Shown: positions 1-7,031 of the stretch, in pieces | How the letters are laid out: the number at the start of each line of letters is the position of its first letter | Position numbering within the stretch: position 1 is the first letter of the stretch | Source: Bifidobacteriaceae bacterium | Lineage (GTDB): Bacteria > Actinomycetota > Actinomycetes > Actinomycetales > WQXJ01 | Reading direction: 5' to 3' | Length of the DNA: 14,394 nucleotides | Assembly: GCA_031278665.1 (NCBI GenBank) | Contig: JAITKC010000045.1 | Span: forward strand, 1-14,394 | Notes under the pieces: generated by a model | The model's database searches: none | What the model saw: the letters and a program-made list of their open reading frames with translations, nothing else | What the model was told of the DNA's origin: nothing | Made by a program: the position numbers and the translations under genes

Positions 1-309
1 GAACGGCCGATCGCCGCGCCGGGCTATCTCCAGATCAAAACCCACGACCCGGCCCAGGCGTTGCGCCAGTTGGCTTCGCTCGAAGTCCGCCACCTGCTGA
101 TCGAGGGCGGGCCGACAGTCGCGACGGCGTTCGTCAGGGCCGGCCTGGTCAACCAACTCGACTGCTACCTGGCGCCGGCCTTGCTCGGAGCCGGCGGCCT
201 GGCCTGGCTGGGGCCCTTGGGCATAGAGTCAGTGGACCAAGCGTCACGCTGGCGCACCCGGCGCCTTGAGCGAATCGGGGACGACGTGTTCATCGAAGTC
301 GGAAGGTAG
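1..309 (+). CDS. ribD: RibD, C-terminal part of the riboflavin reductase domain (5' truncated by window)
   Basis: This is the 3' end of ribD; the reading frame is open from base 1 and stops at TAG 307-309, leaving 102 residues. The segment LLIEGGPTVATAFVRAGLV followed by a 'YLAPALLGAG' stretch is the typical end of the reductase domain (5-amino-6-(5-phosphoribosylamino)uracil reductase), which uses NADPH to reduce the ribosyl side chain in riboflavin synthesis. The EGGP loop belongs to the dihydrofolate-reductase-like fold. The deaminase domain expected in a bifunctional RibD would lie upstream and cannot be seen, so a single-domain reductase is not excluded. It heads a rib gene cluster, and ribE starts 2 nt after its stop. 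Confidence 0.88.
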   Translation, partial: ERPIAAPGYLQIKTHDPAQALRQLASLEVRHLLIEGGPTVATAFVRAGLVNQLDCYLAPALLGAGGLAWLGPLGIESVDQASRWRTRRLERIGDDVFIEVGR

Positions 310-311
310 CC

Positions 312-875
312 ATGTTCACAGGTCTGATTGAGGAAGTCGGGCGGGTCGTCGAGGCCACGCCGACCCGGCTCGGCGTCGAATGCCGGGTTGTGCTGGAAGA
401 CGCCAAACTGGGCGACTCGATCGCCGTCAACGGCGTCTGCCTGACGGTGGCGGAATTGGGCCCGGACGTCTTCGCCGCCGACGTGATGGCCGAGACGTTG
501 CGGCGCACCAACCTCGGCTCGCTCGCCCCCGGCCAGCCGGTCAACTTGGAGCGGGCGCTGGCGGCGGACGGGCGGATCGGCGGGCACATCGTGCTCGGCC
601 ACGTCGACGCGGTGGGCGCGCTGGCCGCCCGCGAGGACGGGAACTTGGCTTTCGCCGCCCCGGCCGCCTTGGCCAAATACATTGTCCGCAAGGGGTCGAT
701 AGCGATCAACGGGGTCTCGTTGACGGTGGTGGCGGTCGACGATGCCGTCTTCAGCGTCTCGCTCATCCCGGTCACCCTGGCGGGCACTAATTTGGGCGGC
801 CTGAAAGTCGGCGACACGGTCAACTTGGAGGTCGACATCCTCGCCAAACAGCTTGAGCGTCTGGTCCAGCGATGA
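312..875 (+). CDS. ribE: Riboflavin synthase, alpha subunit
   Basis: A 187-residue protein that dismutates two molecules of 6,7-dimethyl-8-ribityllumazine to riboflavin and the pyrimidinedione. It shows the two tandem lumazine-binding barrels of the family. The N-terminal barrel has MFTGLIEEVG at residues 1-10, SIAVNGVCLTV, and ADVMAETLRRTNLG. The second barrel starts around GGHIVLGHVDA and repeats the pattern as SIAINGVSLTV and SLIPVTLAGTNLG. The end, LEVDILAKQLERL, is the usual C-terminal helix. It is slightly short for the family (about 200 residues), mainly in the loops. The ATG follows a GGAAGG ribosome site (301-306) that overlaps the ribD stop. The stop overlaps the next start as ATGA, so ribBA is probably translationally coupled. 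Some genomes name this gene ribC. Confidence 0.95.
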   Translation: MFTGLIEEVGRVVEATPTRLGVECRVVLEDAKLGDSIAVNGVCLTVAELGPDVFAADVMAETLRRTNLGSLAPGQPVNLERALAADGRIGGHIVLGHVDAVGALAAREDGNLAFAAPAALAKYIVRKGSIAINGVSLTVVAVDDAVFSVSLIPVTLAGTNLGGLKVGDTVNLEVDILAKQLERLVQR

Positions 876-2140
876 TCCGAACCGGCACCGTCGAAGAGGC
901 TCTGGCGGCCATCAAGGCCGGTCGGCCGGTCTTGGTGGCCGATGACGCCGACCGCGAGAACGAGGCCGACGCGGTGATCGCCGCCCACGGCGTGGACGCC
1001 CACTGGATCGCCTGGATTATCCGCCACTCGTCCGGCTACCTCTGCGCGCCGATGACGGCGGAGCGCGCCGACGCGCTCAATCTGCCTTTGATGGTGCCGA
1101 ACTCGGAGGACCCCCGGCGGACCGCCTATACGGTCACAGTCGACGCCGCCCGGGGCGTGAGCACCGGCATCTCGGCCGCCGACCGCGCCACGACTCTCAG
1201 GGTCTTGGCCGACCCGGCCTCCGGGGCCGGCGACCTGATCCGCCCCGGCCACGTGCTGCCGCTGCGGGCGGTCGCCGGCGGGGTGCTACATCGCGGCGGG
1301 CACACCGAGGCGGCGGTCGACCTCTGCCGGCTGGCCGGCCTGCCGCAGGTGGCGGCGATCGCCGAGATGGTCCGCAAAGACGGCTCGATGATGCGCCTGA
1401 CCGACGCCGCCGCCATCGCGGCGCGCGAGGACTTGGCGCTGTTGACGATCGCCGACCTGGTCGCCTGGCGGCGCGCCCAAGGCGACGTGCCGAGCGGCGG
1501 CGAGCCGGCGGCATCGGCGGGCGGCCAATCGCGCCGGGTGGTGGCGACCGGGCGGGCCTTCCTGCCGACGGCGCACGGCGAATTCGACCTCTGCGGCTAC
1601 CGCGACCTGCGCACCGGCCAAGAGCATGTGGCGCTGGTGGCGCGCTCGAAACCGGGCCGGGTGGTCCGCGTCCACTCCGAATGTCTGACCGGCGACGCTT
1701 TCGACTCCGAGCGCTGCGACTGCGGCGCCCAGTTGACGGCGGCTCTGAGAAGGGCCGACGCCGAAGGCGGGGCTGTCGTCTACCTGGCCGGCCACGAGGG
1801 CCGGGGGATCGGTCTGCGCGCCAAAATCGACGCCTACGCGCTCCAGGACCGCGGGCGCGACACCGTCCAGGCCAACCTGGAACTGGGCTGGCCGGTCGAC
1901 CGGCGCGAATACGGCGCCGCCGCCGCGATAATCAAAGACCTCGGCTTGGAGCCGATCGTGCTGCTGACCAACAACCCGGCCAAAATCGAAGGTCTGGCGG
2001 CGCTCGGCGTCCAAGTCGAGCGGGTCGAGCGGATCGCGGTCGGCCGGACCGCCCACAACGCCGGATACCTCGACACCAAAGCCCTGCAGATGGGGCACAA
2101 CCTGACTGTCGGCGGGGCGGCGGAAGGAGCCGGGCGATGA
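872..2140 (+). CDS. ribBA: Bifunctional RibBA: DHBP synthase / GTP cyclohydrolase II
   Basis: A 422-residue fusion supplying both precursors of riboflavin. Residues 1-203 form 3,4-dihydroxy-2-butanone-4-phosphate synthase: acidic loop DDADRENEAD (24-33), SGYLC with C58, RPGHVLPLRA (124-133, H127), GHTEAAVDL (H144) and E165. A Ser/Gly/Ala-rich linker covers about 204-222. Residues about 223-415 form GTP cyclohydrolase II: zinc cysteines C271, C282 and C284 in VHSECLTGDAFDSERCDCG, then GHEGRGIGL, KIDAYALQD (the E. coli Tyr105 equivalent is kept), DRREY with the catalytic Arg, and LLTNNPAKIEGL. Two positions usually conserved differ: the Arg before GHEGR is Ala306, and the Cys before E165 is Ala164. 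The ATG overlaps the ribE stop; no good ribosome site precedes it, which fits coupling. Confidence 0.95.
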   Translation: MIRTGTVEEALAAIKAGRPVLVADDADRENEADAVIAAHGVDAHWIAWIIRHSSGYLCAPMTAERADALNLPLMVPNSEDPRRTAYTVTVDAARGVSTGISAADRATTLRVLADPASGAGDLIRPGHVLPLRAVAGGVLHRGGHTEAAVDLCRLAGLPQVAAIAEMVRKDGSMMRLTDAAAIAAREDLALLTIADLVAWRRAQGDVPSGGEPAASAGGQSRRVVATGRAFLPTAHGEFDLCGYRDLRTGQEHVALVARSKPGRVVRVHSECLTGDAFDSERCDCGAQLTAALRRADAEGGAVVYLAGHEGRGIGLRAKIDAYALQDRGRDTVQANLELGWPVDRREYGAAAAIIKDLGLEPIVLLTNNPAKIEGLAALGVQVERVERIAVGRTAHNAGYLDTKALQMGHNLTVGGAAEGAGR

Positions 2141-2652
2141 GCGGCCCCGGCGCGCCGGCCCTGGCCGTCAGCGGCGTCGATCCGGTCTCCGGTCAGCCCT
2201 GGTCGATCGCCGTGGTGGCCTCGCTCTGGCACCGCGAGATCATGGACGGCCTGGTCGCCGGGGCCGAGCGGGCCCTTAGACAGTCCGGCGCCGAGCACCG
2301 GCTGTTCCGGGTGCCGGGCGCCTTTGAGCTTCCCCTGGCCGCGCGTTGGACGCTGGCCCAGATGCCGGCCGAGCCGAGCGCCGCGCCGCCCTACGGGGCC
2401 GATGCCGTGGTCGCCTTGGGCGTGGTCATCCGGGGCGGCACGCCGCACTTCGAATATGTCTGCCAAGCCGCCACCGCCGGCCTTGCCCAAGTCGCCCTCG
2501 AGTCCAATAAGCCAGTCGGTTTTGGCCTGTTGACCTGCGACAACGAGGCGGAGGCGCGGGACCGCGCCGGCCTGGGCGGCGCGCGGGAGGACAAGGGCGC
2601 GCAAGCCGCCGAAGCCGTCCTGGCGATGCTCCGACTGCGGGCGGGCCAGTAG
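2137..2652 (+). CDS. ribH: 6,7-dimethyl-8-ribityllumazine synthase
   Basis: A 171-residue lumazine synthase that condenses DHBP with the ribityl-pyrimidinedione, the step before RibE. Family signatures are VVASLWHREI (residues 26-35, with the aromatic W31 expected to stack on the substrate), VPGAFELPLAA (59-69), GVVIRGGTPHFEYV (95-108, catalytic H104), the phosphate-binding end of that loop, and RDRAGLGGAREDKGAQAAEA near the C-terminus. About ten extra residues (PAEPSAAPPYG) sit after the second helix compared with the mycobacterial protein. The start overlaps the ribBA stop as ATGA and is preceded by a good ribosome site, GGAAGGAG at 2122-2129. An upstream extension in this frame runs inside ribBA and is not used. 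Confidence 0.95.
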   Translation: MSGPGAPALAVSGVDPVSGQPWSIAVVASLWHREIMDGLVAGAERALRQSGAEHRLFRVPGAFELPLAARWTLAQMPAEPSAAPPYGADAVVALGVVIRGGTPHFEYVCQAATAGLAQVALESNKPVGFGLLTCDNEAEARDRAGLGGAREDKGAQAAEAVLAMLRLRAGQ

Positions 2653-2664
2653 GCTTGGGGGCTT

Positions 2665-2928
2665 GTGAAGACTTTTGAGCAGCTCTACGCCGAATTGTTG
2701 GAGCGCGCGGCGACGCGGCCGGCCGGTTCCGCCAGCGCGGCCTTACTGGAGGCGGGGGTTCACGCGATCGGCAAGAAGTTGATCGAGGAGGCGGGCGAGA
2801 CCTGGATCGCCGCCGAATACGAGTCGGACGGGCAACTGGCGTTGGAGGTCTCGCAACTGCTTTATCACGCGCAATTGCTGCTGATCGCCCGCGGCGTGCC
2901 GCTCGAGAAAGTTTACGAGAGACTCTGA
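2665..2928 (+). CDS. hisE: Phosphoribosyl-ATP pyrophosphohydrolase
   Basis: An 87-residue all-helical MazG-like enzyme that hydrolyses phosphoribosyl-ATP to phosphoribosyl-AMP, the second step of histidine synthesis. The sequence matches the family throughout: [12 protein letters not shown] near the start, [19 protein letters not shown] (the acidic metal-binding helix), and [13 protein letters not shown]. Translation begins at GTG 2665, 12 nt after the ribH stop, with only a weak G-run upstream. Its TGA overlaps the hisG ATG (TGATG), so the two histidine genes are coupled. Linkage of hisE-hisG behind ribH is known in several actinobacteria (from memory), suggesting one transcript, although no promoter can be excluded in the 12-nt gap or inside ribH. 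Confidence 0.95.
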   Translation: MKTFEQLYAELLERAATRPAGSASAALLEAGVHAIGKKLIEEAGETWIAAEYESDGQLALEVSQLLYHAQLLLIARGVPLEKVYERL

Positions 2929-3776
2929 TGCTCAGAATCGCCGTTCCGAATAAGGGCTCGCTCAGCGAGCCGGCCGTTCAGATGCTGCGCGACTGCGGCT
3001 ACGCCCAGCGCCGCGAGGCGCGCGAACTGGTTTTGATGGACCCGGCGGCGGACGCCGAGTTCTTCTATTTGCGGCCGCGCGACATCGCCGTGTACGTCGG
3101 CTCGGGCACCGTCGACGCCGGCGTGACCGGCCGGGACCTGTTACTCGACTCGGGCGCCGCCGCCGTCGAACATCTGGGGCTCGGATTCGGGCGGTCGACT
3201 TTCCGCTTCGCGGCCCGGCCCGGCTGGGCGAACGGCGTCGGCGACCTGGCCGGCAAGCGGGTGGCGACCTCATATCCGGTGCTAGTCGGCGACCATCTGC
3301 GCCGGCGCGGGATCGACGCCCAGGTCGTCCGCCTGGACGGGGCGGTCGAAAGCGCCATCCAACTGGGCGTCGCGGACGCCATCGCCGACGTCGTGTCGAC
3401 CGGCACCACGCTTCGGGCGGCCGGCCTGGCCGTGTTCGGCGAACCGCTGCTCGAATCGGAGGCGGTGCTGATCCGCCGCCGCGACGGCCTAGTCGACTCC
3501 GACGGCTTGGCCAGGCTGACCCGGCGCCTCCAAGGCGTGCTTGTGGCCTCGCAGTATGTGCTGATGGACTACGACGTGCCGATCGGCGCGGTCGAGCGGG
3601 CGGTTTCGATAACCCCCGGCCTGGAAAGCCCGACGGTCTCGCCGCTGCACTCCAAAGGCTGGGCGGCGGTGCGCGCGGTGGTGCCGGCCAAAGACACGAA
3701 CGAGTTGATGGACCGGCTTTACGAAGTCGGCGCCAGAGGTATTTTGGTGACCGAGATCAAAGCCGCCCGCATCTGA
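2928..3776 (+). CDS. hisG: ATP phosphoribosyltransferase, long form
   Basis: A 282-residue enzyme joining ATP to PRPP, the committed and normally histidine-inhibited step of histidine synthesis. It starts [15 protein letters not shown], typical of the family. The loop [16 protein letters not shown] near residue 150 is the PRPP-binding region. The last ~75 residues (from about VPIGAVERA, with ARGILVTEI near the end) are the ACT-like regulatory domain of the long-form HisG, which works without HisZ. So allosteric inhibition by histidine is expected from family knowledge. It overlaps hisE by one base and ends the plus-strand rib-his run, 35 nt from the convergent nitroreductase gene. Confidence 0.95.
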   Translation: MLRIAVPNKGSLSEPAVQMLRDCGYAQRREARELVLMDPAADAEFFYLRPRDIAVYVGSGTVDAGVTGRDLLLDSGAAAVEHLGLGFGRSTFRFAARPGWANGVGDLAGKRVATSYPVLVGDHLRRRGIDAQVVRLDGAVESAIQLGVADAIADVVSTGTTLRAAGLAVFGEPLLESEAVLIRRRDGLVDSDGLARLTRRLQGVLVASQYVLMDYDVPIGAVERAVSITPGLESPTVSPLHSKGWAAVRAVVPAKDTNELMDRLYEVGARGILVTEIKAARI

Positions 3777-3784
3777 GTTCGGGA

Positions 3785-3799
3785 CCGGACGCGATCCGG
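3785..3799. terminator. Small hairpin between convergent hisG and nitroreductase genes
   Basis: CCGGA-CGCGA-TCCGG forms a 5-bp stem with a 5-nt loop in the 35-nt gap between two convergent stops. There is no T-run on either side. Its position suits a bidirectional terminator, but the stem is short and could be chance in GC-rich DNA. Confidence 0.3.
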
Positions 3800-3811
3800 C
3801 TCCGGGCGCGC

Positions 3812-4507
3812 TCAGGCCCAGGCGACGACTTCGCCGATCGGGCGGCGGGCCTGCGGGCGCTTTGGGTCCTCCGAGCGGTAACCGAACACCGCCGCCACGG
3901 CGAAGGCGTCGAGGGCCGGGTCGATCAGGCCGGCCTCGGCCAGCACGGCGGTCGCCTGGGCGTAGTCCAACCCCTCCAGCGGGCAGGAGTCGACTTCGAT
4001 CGCGGCGGCGGCCACGATCATGTTCTCAAGCGCCAGATAAGCCTGGCGGGCGGTGTAGCCGAACATCGCGTCGTCGCTGCCCCAGACGCCGATCCGGTTG
4101 GTCAAGAAAGCCTTGAAGCGGCCGCGCCAGGCCTCGATCTGCTCCGGCGACATACTGTGGACGGTGGCGCCGATGTGGGCCAGATAGTCGCCGGACGGGT
4201 CGATCCCCCGCGCCGTCTTGGCCGTGAAGGCGACCAGGTGGGAGGCCTGGCCGGCTTGGGCCGCATTGGCCCCGGTCCGCTCGACGAACTTGGCCCGCAA
4301 TTCCCCGCTGGCCAGAACAATTATGTTCCACGGCTCCAGGCCGTTCGAAGAGGGGGCCAGCCGGGCCGCCTCGGCGATGAAGTCGAAGTCGGCCGGATCC
4401 AACCGCCGAGCCGGGTCGAAGCTCTTGATGGCGCGGCGGAACCGCAAGGCCGCCAGATGGGTCGACTTGACGTGGTTTTTCAACTCAGGCGTGAGTGGGT
4501 TTGGCAT
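3812..4507 (-). CDS. NfsB-like NAD(P)H nitroreductase family protein
   Basis: A 231-residue flavin-dependent oxidoreductase. Members of this family use FMN and NAD(P)H to reduce nitro compounds or quinones; the natural substrate here is unknown. The N-terminal part, with RFRRAIKSFDP at residues 22-32 and LAPSSNGLEPWNIIVL (50-65), is the classical FMN-binding start of the NfsB/YfkO branch. Further matches are LVAFTAKTARG (91-101), the helix ARQAYLALENMIVAAAA (153-169), and VDSCPLEGLD (172-181). The length fits the family (about 220 residues). I chose ATG 4507 because homology begins just after it and because TAAGAT lies 7 nt upstream, the pattern of a leaderless start. The frame stays open far upstream, but that part is antisense and off-frame to map and is not coding. 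It converges on hisG. Confidence 0.88.
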   Translation of the reverse strand: MPNPLTPELKNHVKSTHLAALRFRRAIKSFDPARRLDPADFDFIAEAARLAPSSNGLEPWNIIVLASGELRAKFVERTGANAAQAGQASHLVAFTAKTARGIDPSGDYLAHIGATVHSMSPEQIEAWRGRFKAFLTNRIGVWGSDDAMFGYTARQAYLALENMIVAAAAIEVDSCPLEGLDYAQATAVLAEAGLIDPALDAFAVAAVFGYRSEDPKRPQARRPIGEVVAWA

Positions 4508-4514
4508 GACCGCG

Positions 4515-4520
4515 ATCTTA
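4515..4520 (-). promoter_or_regulatory. Leaderless-type -10 element for the nitroreductase
   Basis: On the minus strand TAAGAT ends exactly 7 nt before the ATG at 4507, and no ribosome-binding site is present. TANNNT about 7 nt from a start codon is the hallmark of leaderless transcripts in actinobacteria, where transcription begins at the start codon itself. No clear -35 is visible. Confidence 0.5.
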
Positions 4521-4569
4521 GCGCGGCCGGCCGGCCCGAGGGCGGCGCCGGGGGACGGCGCTGTCACGT

Positions 4570-4585
4570 GGCGCCTCAGGGCGCC
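4570..4585. terminator. Perfect GC hairpin spanning the stop of the small hydrophobic ORF
   Basis: GGCGCC-TCAG-GGCGCC is a perfect 6-bp stem with a 4-nt loop. The loop contains the stop codon (minus strand) of the small ORF 4576-4722. It may end that transcript before the nitroreductase promoter. No T-run follows. Confidence 0.35.
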
Positions 4586-4722
4586 AGTCCGGCGACGGCG
4601 GCGATCAGCCAGGCCCCGAGCGCCCCGCCGACCAATTGGGTCGCCACAACCAGGCCCGCCAGACCGAGTCCGAGCGCCGCCAGATGCCCCAGCACGGCGG
4701 CGGTTCCCTCGTCTTTCCTCAT
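4576..4722 (-). CDS. Small hydrophobic protein, likely membrane-embedded
   Basis: A 48-residue ORF starting MRKDEGTAAVLGH and then almost wholly hydrophobic: ALGLGLAGLVVATQ followed by GGALGAWLIAAVAGL. This would make one long or two short membrane helices with a charged N-terminus inside. I do not recognise the family. The frame extends upstream to ATG 4848, but those 42 residues are Pro/Gly/Arg-rich and read like shadow sequence, so ATG 4722 is preferred. No good ribosome site precedes it. The GC third-position bias and the coherent hydrophobic profile are the only support for coding. It lies between map and the nitroreductase on the same strand. Confidence 0.4.
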   Translation of the reverse strand: MRKDEGTAAVLGHLAALGLGLAGLVVATQLVGGALGAWLIAAVAGLAP

Positions 4723-4818
4723 CTGTCCACAATGCGCCGAACCCGGTCGCCGCGGGTCCGACCAGCCGGCGATTTCGGATGCCGGGCGGTCCTCCCCGGG
4801 TGGCCGATCCGGCCCGCC

Positions 4819-4840
4819 GCGTCCTCCTAGAGAAGGACGC
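4819..4840 (-). terminator. Stem-loop downstream of map
   Basis: GCGTCCT and AGGACGC form a perfect 7-bp stem around an 8-nt loop (4826-4833). It begins 17 nt after the map stop codon in the direction of map transcription. There is no T-run, as is common for actinobacterial terminators. It also lies upstream of the small hydrophobic ORF. Confidence 0.5.
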
Positions 4841-4857
4841 CCGCTCAAACCCGCAGG

Positions 4858-5730
4858 TCAGCCGTCCGAGGGCGTGGTCAGAATCTCGGCCCCGGCGGCG
4901 GTCACCAGAACAGTGTGCTCGAATTGGGCGGACCGCCTCAGGTCGGCGGTCACCACCGTCCAGCCGTCGTCCCACAGGCGCCAGTCGTGCGAGCCCAGCG
5001 TCAGCATCGGCTCGATTGTGAAGACCATGCCGACCTCGATCACGTCGTCGAACCTGGGAGCGGCGTCGTAGTGGGGGATGACCAGCCCGGAGTGGAAGGC
5101 TTCGCCGACCCCGTGGCCGGTGTAGTCGCGCACCACGCCGTAGCCGAAACGCCTGGCGTAGGACTCGATCACCCGCCCGATCACGTTGACCGCCCGGCCC
5201 GGCTGGACGGCCCTGATACCGCGCTCCATCGCCTGGCGGGTGCGGTCGACCAGCAGCCGCGAGGCCTCGTCGACGTCGCCGGCCAGGAAAGTCGCGTTGG
5301 TGTCGCCGTGCACGCCGTCCAAGAAGGCCGTCACGTCGACGTTGACGATGTCGCCGTCGGCGATCACAGTCGAGTCGGGGATGCCGTGGCAGATGACCTC
5401 GTTCAGCGAGGTGCACAGCGACTTCGGAAAGCCGCGGTAGCCGAGCGTCGACGGATAGGCGCCGCGCTCGATCAGATAGCGGTGTCCGATGACGTCGAGT
5501 TGGTCCGTCGTCACGCCCGGCTTGACGTGTCGGCCGACTTCGGCCAGGGCGTCCGCGGCCAGACGCGAGGCGCGCCGGATGCGGCTGATCGTGTCGGCGT
5601 CCTTGACCTCCGGGCCGGGCCAGGGCTCGGAGTCGGGCTTGGCCTTGCCGACGTACTCCGGGCGGGCGATCGACTGCGGGACGGCGCGCGGCGGCGAAAC
5701 CCGGCCTTTGGCAACTGGCACGCGCTCCAT
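4858..5730 (-). CDS. map: Methionine aminopeptidase, type I (MetAP1c-like)
   Basis: A 290-residue metalloprotease that removes the initiator methionine from nascent proteins in the cytosol. All five metal ligands of the pita-bread fold are present: D132 (VNVDVT), D143 (GDTNAT), H206 (TGHGVG), E240 (FTIEPM) and E271 (QFEHT), together with the catalytic H115 (ICHGIP) and H213. [13 protein letters not shown] and [11 protein letters not shown] are highly conserved. The first ~40 residues, with PPRAVP and IARPEYVGK, are the Pro-rich N-terminal extension that defines the mycobacterial MetAP1c type and is thought to dock at the ribosome. It starts 15 nt after the alcohol dehydrogenase stop on the same strand with no clear ribosome site, so co-transcription is likely. 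Confidence 0.95.
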   Translation of the reverse strand: MERVPVAKGRVSPPRAVPQSIARPEYVGKAKPDSEPWPGPEVKDADTISRIRRASRLAADALAEVGRHVKPGVTTDQLDVIGHRYLIERGAYPSTLGYRGFPKSLCTSLNEVICHGIPDSTVIADGDIVNVDVTAFLDGVHGDTNATFLAGDVDEASRLLVDRTRQAMERGIRAVQPGRAVNVIGRVIESYARRFGYGVVRDYTGHGVGEAFHSGLVIPHYDAAPRFDDVIEVGMVFTIEPMLTLGSHDWRLWDDGWTVVTADLRRSAQFEHTVLVTAAGAEILTTPSDG

Positions 5731-5745
5731 ACTAGGGCCGGCCGG

Positions 5746-6783
5746 CTAGAACCGCAGGACCGCCCGGCCGATCACCTCTCCGGCCGCCAGGCGCCGGAAG
5801 ACTTCGACGCCCTGGTCGATTGGATAGGCCTCGGTGCGCATCTGAATCACGCCGCGCCGGGCCAACGCCACCACGTCGTATAGTTCGCCGCGGGTGCCCC
5901 AGTAAGGCGAGAAGACGTTGCATTCGTAGGGGACCACCCCGAAGCCGACCGTCGCCTGGCCGCCGCCGATGCCGACGATGTTCCAGTCGCCGCGCACTTT
6001 GGTCATTCGCGCGCCCAAGTCGATCGACGGCTGGACGCCGGCGAAATCGAAGACGACCTCGGCCCCCTGGCCGTGCGTCAGATCGCGGACCAGTTCGACG
6101 GCGGCATCGTCGGATTTGACCGCGTAGTCGGCGCCGACTTGGCGGGCCAACTCGAGGTGGGCCTCTGAGACGTCGAGGGCGACCACGCGGGCCGGGGTCA
6201 GATGTTTGATCAACTGGATGGCCGTGTGGCCCAATCCGCCAATTCCGAAGACGACGGCGTAGGAGTTGGCGTCGAGTTTGGAGCGCGAGTGCTGGAGCGC
6301 GTGGTAGGGGGTCAACGCGGCGTCGGTCAGCGGGACCGCCTTGACCGGGTCGAGGTCCTTGATCGGCACCAGGTAGCGGGCGCGGTCGACGACCATATAT
6401 TCGGCGGCGCCGCCGTGATGGCCAAGCCCGGGCGGGTTGATCCGGCGGGCGGCGGCGTTATAACAATAGTTCTCGTAGCCTTCGGCGCACTGGCGGCAGC
6501 GCCCGCACCCCCACGGGCCGTAGACCAGCACGTCTTCGCCCAGTGTGACCAGGTGCTTGACGCCGTCGCCGGCATCGACCACGGTTCCCGCGCATTCGTG
6601 GCCGAGCGTCATCGGCAGGCGATAGCCCCGCTCGGCCGCGAAACGCTCCATCACCGCGATGTCGATGTGGCAAAGCCCCGCGGCCGTCATTTTGAGCAGA
6701 ACTTGGCCGGGCCCGGGACTGGGGATCGACACTTCCCGCAACTGCGGCCACTCGCCCGGCCTGACCAGTTGGATTGCCTTCAT
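5746..6783 (-). CDS. Zinc-dependent alcohol dehydrogenase, ADH-A type
   Basis: A 345-residue medium-chain dehydrogenase that interconverts alcohols and aldehydes or ketones with NAD(H). It strongly resembles the secondary alcohol dehydrogenase ADH-A of Rhodococcus ruber, as remembered: MKAIQL start, GPWGCGRCRQCAEGYENYC, PPGLG, PLTDAALTPYHA and SPYWGTRGEL all align. Catalytic zinc ligands are C38 (AAGLCH) and the GHE at 61-63; the structural zinc site is C93, C96, C99 and C107. The nucleotide motif GIGGLG is at 180-185, with D204 after the second strand indicating NAD rather than NADP. Start choice: ATG 6783 fits homology, but the AGGAG (6798-6802) lies 14 nt away. TTG at 6792 sits 5 nt from that site and would add three residues. 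map follows closely. Confidence 0.92.
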   Translation of the reverse strand: MKAIQLVRPGEWPQLREVSIPSPGPGQVLLKMTAAGLCHIDIAVMERFAAERGYRLPMTLGHECAGTVVDAGDGVKHLVTLGEDVLVYGPWGCGRCRQCAEGYENYCYNAAARRINPPGLGHHGGAAEYMVVDRARYLVPIKDLDPVKAVPLTDAALTPYHALQHSRSKLDANSYAVVFGIGGLGHTAIQLIKHLTPARVVALDVSEAHLELARQVGADYAVKSDDAAVELVRDLTHGQGAEVVFDFAGVQPSIDLGARMTKVRGDWNIVGIGGGQATVGFGVVPYECNVFSPYWGTRGELYDVVALARRGVIQMRTEAYPIDQGVEVFRRLAAGEVIGRAVLRF

Positions 6784-6902
6784 AGTGGACAACGTGGCTC
6801 CTTTGCCGTGGTTGAATCTGGCCTTCTCGGCCGCTCGCCCGGCGGTCTCAACACTCAACGGGACTGGGCCTAAAGACCTACTCTAGCGGCTTTGTCCGGT
6901 CT

Positions 6903-6932
6903 GGCGGCGCTTCGCGCGGGCGCGAATCCGCC
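6903..6932. terminator. Strong stem-loop between sepH and the alcohol dehydrogenase
   Basis: An inner perfect 7-bp stem TTCGCGC/GCGCGAA (6911-6917 and 6920-6926) is continued, after a small internal loop, by GGCGG/CCGCC (6903-6907 and 6928-6932). It lies about 100 nt past the sepH stop and about 120 nt before the dehydrogenase start, both on the minus strand, so it most likely ends the sepH transcript. No T-run follows. Confidence 0.5.
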
Positions 6933-7031
6933 AACATGGCAAAAGAGGTTTACTTGGCCGACAGCTATTTCCGGGGCGCCGAAGAACACTTCTCGCGTCT
7001 GCGCCGGCAATTCGCCGCTGGTCGGGCCGGG

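Noticed and set aside
1..60. FMN riboswitch for the rib operon
   Set aside because: The window begins inside ribD coding sequence; any riboswitch would be upstream and cannot be seen.
4508..5416. Long minus-strand upstream extension of the nitroreductase frame (would give a 534-residue protein)
   Set aside because: It is off-frame to map on the same strand, Arg/Gly/Pro-rich, and homology begins only at ATG 4507.
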